Of a DNA stretch of 64,000 bases, positions 1 to 8,816 are shown one piece after another. This DNA comes from G963662655 sp963666875. Lineage in GTDB: Bacteria; Cloacimonadota; Cloacimonadia; Cloacimonadales; JAIOQZ01. The notes below the pieces were generated by a model. The model did no database searches, was not told where the DNA came from, and was given only the letters and a program-made list of their open reading frames with translations. The first letter of the stretch is position 1. Every line of letters begins with the position of its first letter. Where the stretch lies: assembly GCA_963666875.2 (NCBI GenBank), contig CAXXPU010000017.1, positions 186,001 through 250,000 on the forward strand, read 5' to 3'. The translations under genes were made by a program, and so were the position numbers.

Positions 1-914
1 TTTCCGCCCAGAGTAACGGTTGTTTCCGCGACATTCGCCGGTACGTCGGTGGTGATGCACGCGGTATCGATGGTCTGCAAATCGGATTCGAAGCGATAGA
101 GACCGCCGTCACGGGCGCCGATCAGCAGGTCGAGGTAGCCGTCCGCATCCAGATCGCAGAACGCGGGGGTGGTCTGGATATCGATACTGATACCGCACCA
201 GTTGTTCGTTACCGGCGAGAACGTATCACCGCCGACGGCATCCTGCTCGTAGTGACTCAGCGATCCGTCGGCCTGTCCGATGATGAGGTCGAGCTTGTCG
301 TCGTTGTCGATATCGGCGATCGCAGGAGCAGGATCGTCGAGGGTGATCGAATTGAAGTTGTCCGTTACCAGGTTGAAAGTACGGGAATGAACGAACGCCT
401 CTTCCAGGTGTACAATGTGGGATGTCTCACCGATACCGATGAGAAGATCGAGTAGTCCGTCCTGGTCGATATCGGTAAACACGGGTTTCGCATCTTCGCC
501 GTAATACGCTCCGTCCAGATTACCACCGGAGATCACCGCAAGCTGTTCTGGCATACTTGTATACTGCTCATAGTGAGACAGATCCATATAACTTCCACAT
601 ACCAGCTCGAGATATCCGTCCCCATCGGTGTCGATGATAAAAGGAGCCGAGTCGGAACCCACATCGATACTGGAAAACTGGCTGGTAAGCAGCGTGTAGC
701 TCAGCGAACCGACGGAATTTTGCTCATAGCGTTGCACATGGCCTATCTGTGTACCGGAGAAGATATCCAGTTTTCCGTCGTGATCGATGTCCGAGACACA
801 GGGTGCCGAACGATTTTCATATGTCGTGATGAACGTGTCTCCGACCTGTGTGAACGTTTGCCCGAAGGCCGCGCACGCGATGGAGAGAAAAAGGATTGTA
901 AAAAGGTGTTTCAT
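1..914 (-). CDS. Secreted FG-GAP/VCBS-repeat protein (3' end outside window)
   Basis: Reading the minus strand from 914 gives an open frame to the left edge with no stop, so the C-terminus is missing. The first residues MKHLFTILFLSIACAAFG are a clean signal peptide. The rest is made of repeated blades carrying DxDxDGxxD-type calcium-binding loops (for example DIDHDGKLD, DTDGDGYLE, DIDQDGLLD, DIDNDDKLD, DLDADGYLD), each about 50-60 residues apart. This is the FG-GAP/VCBS pattern of beta-propeller surface proteins. The start is supported by GAAAGGAG a few bases upstream. It overlaps the preceding gene by four bases (ATGA), so the two are probably co-transcribed and translationally coupled. Function is unknown. 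Such proteins usually bind ligands or partners at the cell surface. A T9SS tail may lie beyond the edge but cannot be seen. Confidence 0.85.
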   Translation of the reverse strand, partial: MKHLFTILFLSIACAAFGQTFTQVGDTFITTYENRSAPCVSDIDHDGKLDIFSGTQIGHVQRYEQNSVGSLSYTLLTSQFSSIDVGSDSAPFIIDTDGDGYLELVCGSYMDLSHYEQYTSMPEQLAVISGGNLDGAYYGEDAKPVFTDIDQDGLLDLLIGIGETSHIVHLEEAFVHSRTFNLVTDNFNSITLDDPAPAIADIDNDDKLDLIIGQADGSLSHYEQDAVGGDTFSPVTNNWCGISIDIQTTPAFCDLDADGYLDLLIGARDGGLYRFESDLQTIDTACITTDVPANVAETTVTLGG

Positions 915-1216
915 GATTGCTCCTTTCTGATTTGTTGAATCGTTTCATAGACTTGCGACACCTGCTCCATCAAGCCGGTATCCGAAGAGTCTTCGTTATC
1001 AGGCAAAATGTAAACGCGGCAGCGATGGCGAGTGTTGTTGAAGAGGCTTATATCGAATCGTTCGTTCACGAAGATGATATCCGGCTCGACCTGACGGAAT
1101 AACTCCACGAACTCCGATTCGTCGTACGAAAAATGGATGCTGATGTCGTACATTCCCACGAGTAGTGGCAGCAGTTTGTTCATGACTTCGTTTGAATTGC
1201 AGATGCAAATATCCAT
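911..1216 (-). CDS. Small receiver-like (pseudo-receiver) protein
   Basis: A 101-residue protein with no signal peptide. The pattern resembles the first half of a response-regulator receiver: a beta strand (DICICNSNE), a helix, then the VEPDIIFVNERFD stretch where receivers have the phospho-acceptor Asp. Here the acceptor position looks like Asn, and no conserved T/S or Lys of a working receiver is evident, so I read it as a degenerate receiver. This is inference from pattern only. AAGGATCG lies just upstream of the ATG. It is the first gene after a strong sigma-54 promoter match and overlaps the FG-GAP gene by four bases. That placement suggests the pair forms an operon controlled by the neighbouring sigma-54 activator. 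Confidence 0.6.
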   Translation of the reverse strand: MDICICNSNEVMNKLLPLLVGMYDISIHFSYDESEFVELFRQVEPDIIFVNERFDISLFNNTRHRCRVYILPDNEDSSDTGLMEQVSQVYETIQQIRKEQS

Positions 1217-1251
1217 CGGTCGATCCTTTATGATACTTAATGGTCGATGAT

Positions 1252-1265
1252 GCAGGAGCTGTGCC
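1252..1265 (-). promoter_or_regulatory. Candidate sigma-54 (-24/-12) promoter
   Basis: On the minus strand the sequence CGGCACAGCTCCTGCA places GG (1265-1264) and GC (1253-1252) exactly ten bases apart. It closely follows the TGGCAC-N5-TTGCA consensus, with one mismatch in each half. A start site about 12 bases downstream would fall near 1240, giving a short leader before the start codon at 1216. The adjacent gene encodes a sigma-54-dependent activator, which makes the match more credible. Confidence 0.6.
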
Positions 1266-1351
1266 GATGGCCTAATGGGTTAATATAGAAGAAGATAAGG
1301 CTGTCGCTCGTAGAGAGTGAAGATGTTGAAAGGAATACGGGACGGATAAAA

Positions 1352-1367
1352 TGGCCGGAAATGGCCA
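1352..1367. promoter_or_regulatory. Candidate upstream activator site (inverted repeat)
   Basis: TGGCC-N6-GGCCA is a perfect 5-bp inverted repeat about 90-100 bp upstream of the -24 element. That is the usual distance for an enhancer site bound by a Fis-type HTH dimer. A related half-site (TTGGCCGGATATGG) begins near 1443. Assignment to the neighbouring activator is inference. Confidence 0.35.
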
Positions 1368-1507
1368 GGGCGATATCCGTATAGGATGGGATAGGCTTTC
1401 TATAAGCTTGTAGATTAGTCAGTCAGGTGCGATTAGCGTGATTTGGCCGGATATGGACGTGAATCTACGATATCACGTATTGCGGCAGTATTCGCGCCCC
1501 CTTTGTG

Positions 1508-3985
1508 TCAGGAATCGGCCAGCGATTGCCTGTTGATCCCGAGTCGGCTCATCTTACGGGCCACCACCCTGCGCTCGACGCCGAGGAGTTCTGCGGCTTT
1601 CGACTGGTTGAAGCCGGTAAGTTGCAGCGCTCTTGTAATATGGAGTCTTTCCAACTCGTCCAGCGTTTGAACGTTGGCTATGCCGGTATCAGTATCGGGA
1701 ATCAGAAAGTGGCTTCGCTTCAGTGCGGATGAATCCGCCACGATCAGCGCCCGTTCGATGATGTTTTTCAGCTCGCGGACGTTTCCGGGAAAATCGTATT
1801 GAAGCAGAGCGGGAACAATCGTTTTATCGATCTTGCGAATTCGCTTCCCGAGAAGGACACTGAACTTCTTCACGAAGTATTCCAGCAGCAGCGGGATATC
1901 TTCTTTGCGCATTCGCAGCGGCGGAATGTGGATGACGAAGGCGGCGAGCCGGTGATAGAGATCCTCGCGAAACTGCTTTTGCCGAACCATCTCGAACAGG
2001 TTGACGTTGGTGGCGCTGATGATCCGCACGTTGAAGGGTATCTCGTGGTGCGATCCCACCCGGATGATCCTCCGCTCCTCGAGTGCCCGGAGCAGCTTGA
2101 CCTGCTGCTCGACGGACATTGAGCTGATCTCGTCGAGAAAGAGGGTTCCGCCGTCGGCGACCTCGAACCAGCCGATGTGGGTTTTTTCGGCGCCGGTGAA
2201 GGCGTTCTTTTCGTGCCCGAAGAACTGGCTCTCGAAGAGCGAATCCGGCACCGCGGCAGAGTTGACGCCATAAAAACTCTTCGCCTTGCGGTTACTGCAC
2301 TGATGAATCTTTCGGGCGACGATTTCCTTGCCGGTGCCGCTTTCGCCCACGATCAGCACGTTGGTGGTGTCAGACTTGGCGACAATGGAAATCAACTCCG
2401 TGATCTTGCGAATGCTGTTGTGCTCTCCCACCAGATCGATGCTGATGGTTTTTTTCAGCTCTTCGGCTACGAGATTGTATTTTATCTCGCTCTTCTCGAG
2501 GTCTTCCAGCGTTTTTTCCAGCGCATCCTTCTGTGCCTGAATCTGCCGGTTTTTCTCTGCGAGTTCGATGGACTTGAGGCGATAGATTTCCGCCTCTTTC
2601 TCCTTGCGTTCCGTCTCGAACCGGGTCTGCATCTCCGATATCTGCCGCTGATTTTCCTTGGTGAAAACCTGGTCTTTCAGGGTGACGTATTCACCGTATA
2701 AATCGAGTGCGGAAGAATATTCGCCCAGCGCGCGGTACAAGTCCACGCCTGTCTGGTATAATTCCAGCTTTAATTCGTATGCATCACTACAATCGAGCAG
2801 TTCGCGGCACTCACGATACTTATCCTGCGCCAGGGCGAGGTTTCCCCGCGCAATGTCGATTTCCACAAGCGAAGCCAGGGTGGATGCGATCATGTCCATT
2901 TTCCCGAGTTCACGCGCCAGCCGCAGGGCTTCCGCCAGGCAGCTTTCCGCCTTATCGGACGATTCGGGGAGCTGCATGCAGGTAATGCCGATGTTGCTCA
3001 GCGCCGACATCGTTCCCGCCTTGTCATGGAGTTCTCGCCACAGGGAGAGAGCCTGGTTGAAGTGGCTCAAGGCGTTCTCGTAATCCTCCGCATCGAGGCA
3101 GAGGTTGCCGATGTTGTTGTACAGCATGGCCATGTTCGAGCGATCACCCCGGTCTCGGAAAGCCTCCAACGCCATGTGGAAGTATTCGAGGGCACGCTCC
3201 GTGTTGTTCCAGTTCTTGCAGATGATTCCCAGATTCGTCAGGCATCCATCGATGTTTTCGTTTATCTGTTCCTTGACTTTCATGGCCTGCTGACCGGCTT
3301 CCAGCGCTTCCTCGAAGCGTCCGAGCTTGAGCAGGATGGCGGAGATGGAGTTCATTGTGCGCCCCAGGAACGAGAGCGCTCCGGTTTTCCTCGCGATGTC
3401 CTCGGCCAGCCTCTGGTATTCCAGCGCTTTATCGTATTGGCCAAGCTTGAAGTGGCAGTTGCCCAGGTTTCCCAGGGAGAATCCCATGCCGTTATCGTCC
3501 TTGAGTTCCTGAAAAAGCCGGATCGCTTTTTCGCTTGAGACGATGCTGTCTCGATAGTTGCCTTGCCTCATTTTCAGCACGCCGATGTTTGTCAGATCGC
3601 GCGCGCGGAGAACTGTGTCGGTGTCTTCGCCCTGTATCGCTACGATTCGGGTGTAGATGTCGAGGGTCAGGTCGATACTCCCGGTTTCCCAGTATGATTG
3701 ACCGGCCAATCGCAAGGTCTTTTCAAACAGGGGATCGTCTTTCCACTTTTCCTCGTTGTCTATGACCTTGTTCAGCCATTCGAGGCAGGCAGTGTAATCT
3801 TCTTGCAGAAATTCGCACTCGCCGAGAGTATAAAGGGCTTGGATCTCCAATTCCCTATTGCCGGTGGATGTCGCTTGCCCGAGAATCTCTCGCGCGGATG
3901 TCATACAATTTCCGGGGTCGGAGTTCAACGAACGACGGCATTCTTCAATTACGGCTACCCATATCATCTCTGTTTTTTTATCCAT
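1508..3985 (-). CDS. TPR-containing sigma-54-dependent transcriptional activator
   Basis: An 825-residue protein with three parts. Residues about 1-440 are a chain of tetratricopeptide repeats (motifs such as GNLGNCHFKLGQYDKALEYQ and YNNIGNLCLDAEDYENALSH). A coiled coil follows at about 450-515. Then comes an AAA+ sigma-54 interaction domain (about 520-750) with Walker A GESGTGKE, Walker B GGTLFLDEIS and an arginine-rich VRELKNIIERA end. The last 35 residues are a Fis-type HTH (NQSKAAELLGVERRVVARKM). The sigma-54 contact loop reads NAFTGA rather than GAFTGA. There is no receiver, so the TPR region probably senses a partner protein. The start at 3985 has GGAGAAT upstream. Its likely target is the operon at 1216-1, which has a sigma-54-like promoter. 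Confidence 0.9.
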   Translation of the reverse strand: MDKKTEMIWVAVIEECRRSLNSDPGNCMTSAREILGQATSTGNRELEIQALYTLGECEFLQEDYTACLEWLNKVIDNEEKWKDDPLFEKTLRLAGQSYWETGSIDLTLDIYTRIVAIQGEDTDTVLRARDLTNIGVLKMRQGNYRDSIVSSEKAIRLFQELKDDNGMGFSLGNLGNCHFKLGQYDKALEYQRLAEDIARKTGALSFLGRTMNSISAILLKLGRFEEALEAGQQAMKVKEQINENIDGCLTNLGIICKNWNNTERALEYFHMALEAFRDRGDRSNMAMLYNNIGNLCLDAEDYENALSHFNQALSLWRELHDKAGTMSALSNIGITCMQLPESSDKAESCLAEALRLARELGKMDMIASTLASLVEIDIARGNLALAQDKYRECRELLDCSDAYELKLELYQTGVDLYRALGEYSSALDLYGEYVTLKDQVFTKENQRQISEMQTRFETERKEKEAEIYRLKSIELAEKNRQIQAQKDALEKTLEDLEKSEIKYNLVAEELKKTISIDLVGEHNSIRKITELISIVAKSDTTNVLIVGESGTGKEIVARKIHQCSNRKAKSFYGVNSAAVPDSLFESQFFGHEKNAFTGAEKTHIGWFEVADGGTLFLDEISSMSVEQQVKLLRALEERRIIRVGSHHEIPFNVRIISATNVNLFEMVRQKQFREDLYHRLAAFVIHIPPLRMRKEDIPLLLEYFVKKFSVLLGKRIRKIDKTIVPALLQYDFPGNVRELKNIIERALIVADSSALKRSHFLIPDTDTGIANVQTLDELERLHITRALQLTGFNQSKAAELLGVERRVVARKMSRLGINRQSLADS

Positions 3986-4192
3986 TTATTATTCTCCGTA
4001 TCATTACAATCCTTATCTGGCGCACAGGGCTCAAAAAAATATGAACGGCTAAATTGTGATACACCCGTTTCTTTTCGAATTGATCGATGTATCCGTCTTC
4101 AGGTCAAGCAAAATCTCTGGCGCATCGTTCAGCCTGATTTTCCGTTCGGGATCAGAAACCTATTAAATTTGAAAAAGGCGCTTTACCAAGGC

Positions 4193-4219
4193 GGAGTATC
4201 GAATAGTGCACGATACTCC
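4193..4219. repeat. Inverted repeat ahead of the permease remnant
   Basis: GGAGTATCG and CGATACTCC form a perfect 9-bp inverted repeat with a 9-base loop. It sits immediately before the TauE-like reading frame and covers the GTG at 4206. It could be an operator or an RNA hairpin. There is no T-run, so it does not look like an intrinsic terminator. Confidence 0.4.
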
Positions 4220-4745
4220 AAAGGGTGATGATTTAAAATATTCCTTGCCACAAGTCGCAATTTCAATCATTTTGTTCGGCATAAACGAGCATTCAATACT
4301 CATATACTTCATGCTATTACTGGCCGGTGGAATCGCTGGATTCATCAATACGCTCGCGGGTGGCGGATCTGTGCTCGTGCTTCCTGTGCTGATAACACTG
4401 ATCGGTATGGAGCCAATGTCGCCAATGCAACCAACCGGATCGCAGTACTCGCGCAAAATATTTCAAGCGTACATCACTTTCGTAAACGGAATCTCATCGA
4501 GATCAAGGGGCGGTGGCATATTCAAATCTCGGCGATCATCGACTCTCTCCTGGGCACGATGTGGGCGGTTTACATCAGTAGCCGCACGTTCGAGATCATC
4601 CTTGCTTTCATCCTCATCGGCATCGTTCTTCTCATGATTCGTCCGCATAGGATGGCCCAAACCTTGCGAAATTTTCCAGCCTGGGCGGAGAGCCTACTCT
4701 TCATCGGAATCGGGTTCTATGGCGGATTCATCCAGGTGGGCGTCG
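4206..4745 (+). pseudogene. TauE/SafE-type permease, frameshifted and truncated
   Basis: The first frame (from GTG 4206, or more naturally ATG 4310) reads MLLLAGGIAGFINTLAGGGS, the hallmark N-terminus of TauE/SafE (DUF81) anion permeases. After LIGME the homology jumps to another frame beginning ANVANATNRIAVLAQNISS near 4412. This fits a one-base deletion around 4410. The family match continues through IILAFILIGIVLLMIRP and LFIGIGFYGGFIQVGVG, then stops at about 4745. Only the N-terminal half (about 145 of roughly 250 residues) is present. It is a broken gene, unless the frameshift is an assembly error; the truncation would remain even so. Confidence 0.8.
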
Positions 4746-4943
4746 GGCTGCTGCTGACGGGTATCAAGAACCTCTTCACCTGGTTCAACAACCTCTCGCC
4801 GGTGATGCGCGGGTTCGTGACCGGCCTCGCCGTCGCCATCCCCACCATCGTGAGCGTGACCTCGGTCATCACCGGGCTGACAGTCGCCATCAACGCGCTC
4901 AAGGTCGCCATCAACCCCGTGGCGGGAGTCATCGGCATCGTGG
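4746..4943 (+). pseudogene. Phage tail tape-measure protein fragment
   Basis: Directly after the TauE remnant, and in its second frame, about 65 codons encode GIKNLFTWFNNLSPVMRGF followed by an alternating hydrophobic/Gly stretch (VTSVITGLTVAINALK, AINPVAGVIG). The WFNNLSP...G block with membrane-like helices after it is characteristic of phage tail tape-measure proteins. The fragment has neither start nor stop of its own. At 4943 it abuts transposase sequence. It is a recombination scar, not a working gene. The assignment is from pattern recognition only. Confidence 0.6.
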
Positions 4944-6044
4944 TGGGATCACATTGTCAGCATGCTGTTCGCGCAATTTTCGCAGTCAAAATCCCTGCGG
5001 GAAATCACCAACGGCTTGCGGAGCTGCGAGGGCAAACTGAGCCATCTGGGCATGAATCGCGCCCCCAGCAAGTCGAACCTTGCCTACCGCAACGCGAAGG
5101 GAACCGTCGAGCTTTTCGAATCGATATTCTGGGATACGCTGGATCAATGCCGCGCGATTTGCCCGAGAGGAAAGCGCAAATTTCGTCTGCCCTTCAAACT
5201 CTACAGCCTGGACGCCAGCTTGATCGGGCTCTGCCTGAGCATCTACGACTGGGCGCGATACACCACGGCGAAGGGCGCGATCAAGCTTCACCTGATGCTC
5301 GACCACGACGGCTATCTTCCTGCGTTCGTGCACATTACCGAGGGCGCTGTCCACGAATCCCGGATCGCGCGGATGGTGCCGCTGCAACCGGACACCGTGG
5401 TCGCCATCGACAAAGTCTACATCGACTACGCCCAGTTCCATCAGTGGACGCTACGACGCGTCTGGTTCGTGACTCGACTGAAGGAAAAAGCGCGCTACGA
5501 GGTGGTCGAGACGAGGTCGTGCGAAGGCAATATCCGCATCGATGAGACGATCCGGCTCACGTCTCCCAAGTCCCGCAAAGACTGCCCCAGTCTGCTTCGG
5601 CATGTGGTCGTGTGGGGCGCTGAAAACGAGCGGGAAATCTCGCTACTGACCAACCAGTTGAATCTGCCGGCGGCCACGATCGGCGCGATCTACAAGGAAC
5701 GCTGGCAGATCGAGAGTTTCTTCAAGACCAGTCGCGTTTCCGTTCCGGAAACGGCTTTTTGCGGATCGCGAAGCGACCGCCAGCAGAACCTTCAAATCAA
5801 GACCTTCTACGGAACCAGTGTCAATGCGGTCATGATCCAGTTTTGGACAGCAATGATCACCATTCTGCTGCTGAAATTTCTCCGATTCAAATCGACGGAG
5901 GATTGGTCGATGTCCAACCTGGTGGCGCTTCTGCGCATGAACCTTTTCACCCACAAGAACTTATGGTTGTGGATTGATGATCCGTTTATCAAACCAGAAC
6001 TGCCACCCGATCAGCAGCTTCATTTGGCGTTTGGGACAGCATGA
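4944..6044 (+). pseudogene. IS4-family transposase, 5'-truncated, with an in-frame insert
   Basis: From codon 4944 the frame reads WDHIVSMLFAQFSQSKSLRE, the end of the DUF4372 N-terminal domain of IS4-type transposases. It continues with the DDE core: LDASLIGLCLS, HLMLDHDGYLP, VVAIDKVYIDYAQF and KERWQIESFFKT...QNLQIKTFYG. About 40 N-terminal residues and the start codon are missing, replaced by the phage fragment. The ATG at 4962 opens a 360-residue frame but lacks the domain start. A 51-bp insert (5730-5780) separates FFKT from QNLQIK inside the catalytic Glu region. Sequence after the stop up to about 6178 (ending TTATTTAGGACAGCTGTGCA) is probably the right end of the element. No left end is visible. 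It is unlikely to be active. Confidence 0.75.
5730..5780. repeat. Two-hairpin 51-bp insert inside the transposase
   Basis: The insert has a perfect GTTTCCG-TTC-CGGAAAC hairpin followed by an imperfect palindrome GCGGATCGC-GAA-GCGACCGC. It is exactly 17 codons, so the frame stays open. It breaks the family motif between FFKT and QNLQIK. It resembles a small REP-like palindromic unit. The exact borders are uncertain by a few bases. Confidence 0.5.
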
Positions 6045-6263
6045 TCATCGGAAGAAACGTAAAAAAGGGAGGATTAACAAGTTTAGGGGCTGTTTTTGAG
6101 TTGAAAATCGAGATCGCGCTATAACGGCGTCCTAAATGCGTCCAATATCCGTCCCGGAGTTATTTAGGACAGCTGTGCATGTCTCCACAGTCTTCATTAT
6201 TAATATTTTCCATCATAATGACAAACATGATGTTTTGTCCTGATAAACACTACCATCAATCCG

Positions 6264-7475
6264 TTATGACAGGGCTTCGGGATCGCTTGATTGTGAAATA
6301 TCTTCAAGAATCTTTTGTGCATCACTGTCACCCTGATTTGCTGCTTTGGTCAACCATATCTTGGCAGAATGTATATCTCTTTCAACGCCTTTTCCGAGTA
6401 AATAGAGATATCCCAACATAAATTGAGCGTTTGAATCGCCATTCTTTGCAGATCTATAGAACCAGGGAAACGCTTGTTCGCTACTCATCTCTATGAATAG
6501 ATTTCCAGACTCCTTTACCTCCTGACCATCACTAATGTCCGTTAACTTAATGCTACTGCAAACTGTCTCCAAAGAAGTGAGGAGCATTAAATCATTAAGA
6601 CTGGCAAGCATTTCATTGCACTTAGGATATTCCCTTTGCATCGCTTCTAACTCTGTTTTCAGAATAGGTAAATGATCAACGATTAATACATTCCTCGACT
6701 TAGCATAGTGCACTGCTAGGTTGTAGTGGCTCACCACGGCTATATACCCATGCCCCTCAGGATCAAATTTACTCAAAACTCTGTCGATCTCGTAAAGTTC
6801 TTCGAATTCTATCTCTTCTGATTTATACAGCTTCATTCCTTCAGTCAACACAATGAATTCCTCTAAGAAATCTTGTGAGAGCATAAAATCATAATGTTGT
6901 ATTATGCTGTCTTCAGAAATTCCATCGCGTATATCGAGATAAAGCTGCGAAAGCTCATACTCTCCTAAATCATTATATAAACTAGCAAGATTATTATAGT
7001 TATCTTTTATTGCGTTTTTGATCGATTTTCTGCTGTTTTTTCCATGCTCATGCAGCAAAGACACGCTAAACAAATAACACATTTCCGCGAAATTAAACTT
7101 ACCGATATTATCGAAAACAACCCCAATATTATATACGATGCTCGATAGTATTGCAAGATTTGTCACGTCTTCAAGCTCACGAAGATATAAGAACAATGCC
7201 ATTTGGGGATTGCCCTTGTTTAACTGCTCATTGCCCATAAAAAAATTGGAAATCCCATCATTTTTTCTTTTCTTGTAGCCAATACGTTTTCTGCTTTTTC
7301 GTTCACCATTATCAGATCGAATATCTCTATACATCATAGCCATAACAAACAACAGCAGTCCCACGCTGCCTGCAATACCGATCCATGTCCAAAGGCCTTT
7401 GGGTGCGTCTGAAAAAGCAAAAACGAAAACTGGGGACAGTAAAAACAGGATTATGCAAGATTCTACTTTTCTCAT
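6264..7475 (-). CDS. Membrane-anchored SEL1/TPR-repeat protein
   Basis: A 403-residue protein. A hydrophobic start (IILFLLSPVFVFAF) is followed by a second membrane helix (IAGSVGLLLFVMAMMY) and a basic stretch. TPR-like helices occupy the middle (for example MALFLYLRELEDVTNLAIL). At the C-terminus there are SEL1 repeats: AFPWFYRSAKNGDSNAQFML and SAKIWLTKAANQGDSDAQKI. GGGAG precedes the ATG. The gene is AT-rich compared with the chromosome around it and lies between two mobile elements, so it was probably acquired. SEL1 proteins usually act as protein-interaction scaffolds. No specific role can be given. Confidence 0.75.
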   Translation of the reverse strand: MRKVESCIILFLLSPVFVFAFSDAPKGLWTWIGIAGSVGLLLFVMAMMYRDIRSDNGERKSRKRIGYKKRKNDGISNFFMGNEQLNKGNPQMALFLYLRELEDVTNLAILSSIVYNIGVVFDNIGKFNFAEMCYLFSVSLLHEHGKNSRKSIKNAIKDNYNNLASLYNDLGEYELSQLYLDIRDGISEDSIIQHYDFMLSQDFLEEFIVLTEGMKLYKSEEIEFEELYEIDRVLSKFDPEGHGYIAVVSHYNLAVHYAKSRNVLIVDHLPILKTELEAMQREYPKCNEMLASLNDLMLLTSLETVCSSIKLTDISDGQEVKESGNLFIEMSSEQAFPWFYRSAKNGDSNAQFMLGYLYLLGKGVERDIHSAKIWLTKAANQGDSDAQKILEDISQSSDPEALS

Positions 7476-7540
7476 GACTACTCCCTTTCAACACTATGGA
7501 ATGAAGTCAATTATCTGTCAATATAATTAATACCACCTAC

Positions 7541-7554
7541 CAGGAATACCCCCA
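7541..7554. repeat. Left terminal inverted repeat of the insertion sequence
   Basis: CAGGAATACCCCCA, an exact reverse complement of 8937-8950. It lies six bases beyond the transposase stop codon. Confidence 0.85.
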
Positions 7555-7559
7555 ATTTT

Positions 7560-8816
7560 TTATTCGAATTTGACCTTGAGCTGTAATTGCTCTTTCCACC
7601 TTCCTTTATCGGGTTTTATCCAGTACCAGTCAAACCATCGGAAACACTCCGAAATGACGTAGGTTAACCTGTAGTAAATACCGAATCCACGGCGCTTCCA
7701 GTCACTTTTTCGTTCGATAAATGCCGACATCATAATCGATTGTAATCCGGGCACATCCGTAATCATCGAGTAAAGGAAAGTTACTGCCAGCCAGAATATC
7801 GCATTCAAGTTTTTCAGCCTGTGATACTGCAAAAGGCGAATTTGCTCCCATCCGAAATCTTGCTTGAGTTGCCGGTGCATTTCTTCGATTTTCCACCGCG
7901 CACGGTAACTTGTGAGTGTGAACTCGACGATCTTTCTTGCGTCCCAGTCACGCCCCGGAAAGTCGCACAAACAGTAAAAGAAACCGCCCTCTTTTCCATC
8001 GTGGTATCGTGGGATCACAAGCCACACTTCCACGGTCTCCGGATTCTGCACGGGATGCGGATTCAAGCGTATCTTGACACGTTTCAATCCAACGCGGAAA
8101 TGATGTCCCGCATTCCCAAAATCCATGGTCAATTTCACTGACTTGCAGACACGGAGAAAGTCTTTTTCTTCATCATCCTCGTCTATCAAATTGCGCGTAC
8201 CTTTACTGCGAATAATGAACGAGTTTCCATTGGCGTGGAAATGTCCGATCAACGAACGAATATCGTACCATCGATCCAACACGAAAACGCCACGATTGTT
8301 GCTATGGATCGTTATTTCATCGATTTGATCACGTGTAACCGTTGAACGGGTATCATGCTCGCTCTTGCTACTGTATATCTTGCTGCAAAGCGGAACAATC
8401 GAATGATTTGAAGGCGTCCCGACCAGGGCGACAGCATTGATCAAGTGAAAGCCTGACTCTGTCTTGTTGGCACTGGCGTCGCGTATCTTTTCCAGACCTT
8501 CCATGCGAGTGGCATAGGGTTTGACAATATCGCTTTCGTCGATAAAGATCAGGCTGTCGCGTTCGAGCCGACGACTTTGCGAAGCTAATAGAATATCATG
8601 GATATCCGATGCTAAATCTTTTTGATCGAGATGTCGGTATAAGCGTTCACTGGTCTTACGCAATGGAATCTGCTCGTGTAGCGAACGGGCTGCTTGGCGT
8701 ACAATTACGCTTTGACTGGCGAGAATACCTTTCGTCATTTGTTTCAAGAAGTTGAAGCGTGGAACACTGAGTTCCGCCTTGTACTTGCGCATGAAATTGT
8801 GAAATTTTCCTTGCAT
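7560..8816 (-). CDS. DDE transposase of the insertion sequence
   Basis: A 418-residue intact transposase. The visible catalytic positions are: first Asp in SLIFIDESDIVKPYA, second Asp in GVFVLDRWYDIRSLI, and Glu in YRARWKIEEMHRQLKQDFG. This Y-R-E-K-like block is typical of the IS4/IS701-type DDE superfamily. The N-terminus (LKQMTKGILASQSVIVRQAA) is a helical DNA-binding region. The gene has its own start with GGAGCC upstream and fills the element between the 14-bp ends. The exact IS family cannot be fixed without a database search. With both ends and the catalytic residues present, it may be functional. Confidence 0.85.
   Translation of the reverse strand: MQGKFHNFMRKYKAELSVPRFNFLKQMTKGILASQSVIVRQAARSLHEQIPLRKTSERLYRHLDQKDLASDIHDILLASQSRRLERDSLIFIDESDIVKPYATRMEGLEKIRDASANKTESGFHLINAVALVGTPSNHSIVPLCSKIYSSKSEHDTRSTVTRDQIDEITIHSNNRGVFVLDRWYDIRSLIGHFHANGNSFIIRSKGTRNLIDEDDEEKDFLRVCKSVKLTMDFGNAGHHFRVGLKRVKIRLNPHPVQNPETVEVWLVIPRYHDGKEGGFFYCLCDFPGRDWDARKIVEFTLTSYRARWKIEEMHRQLKQDFGWEQIRLLQYHRLKNLNAIFWLAVTFLYSMITDVPGLQSIMMSAFIERKSDWKRRGFGIYYRLTYVISECFRWFDWYWIKPDKGRWKEQLQLKVKFE

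Noticed and set aside
4559..5545. A single 328-codon gene
   Set aside because: The frame joins permease, phage and out-of-frame transposase sequence; it is a chimera, not a gene.
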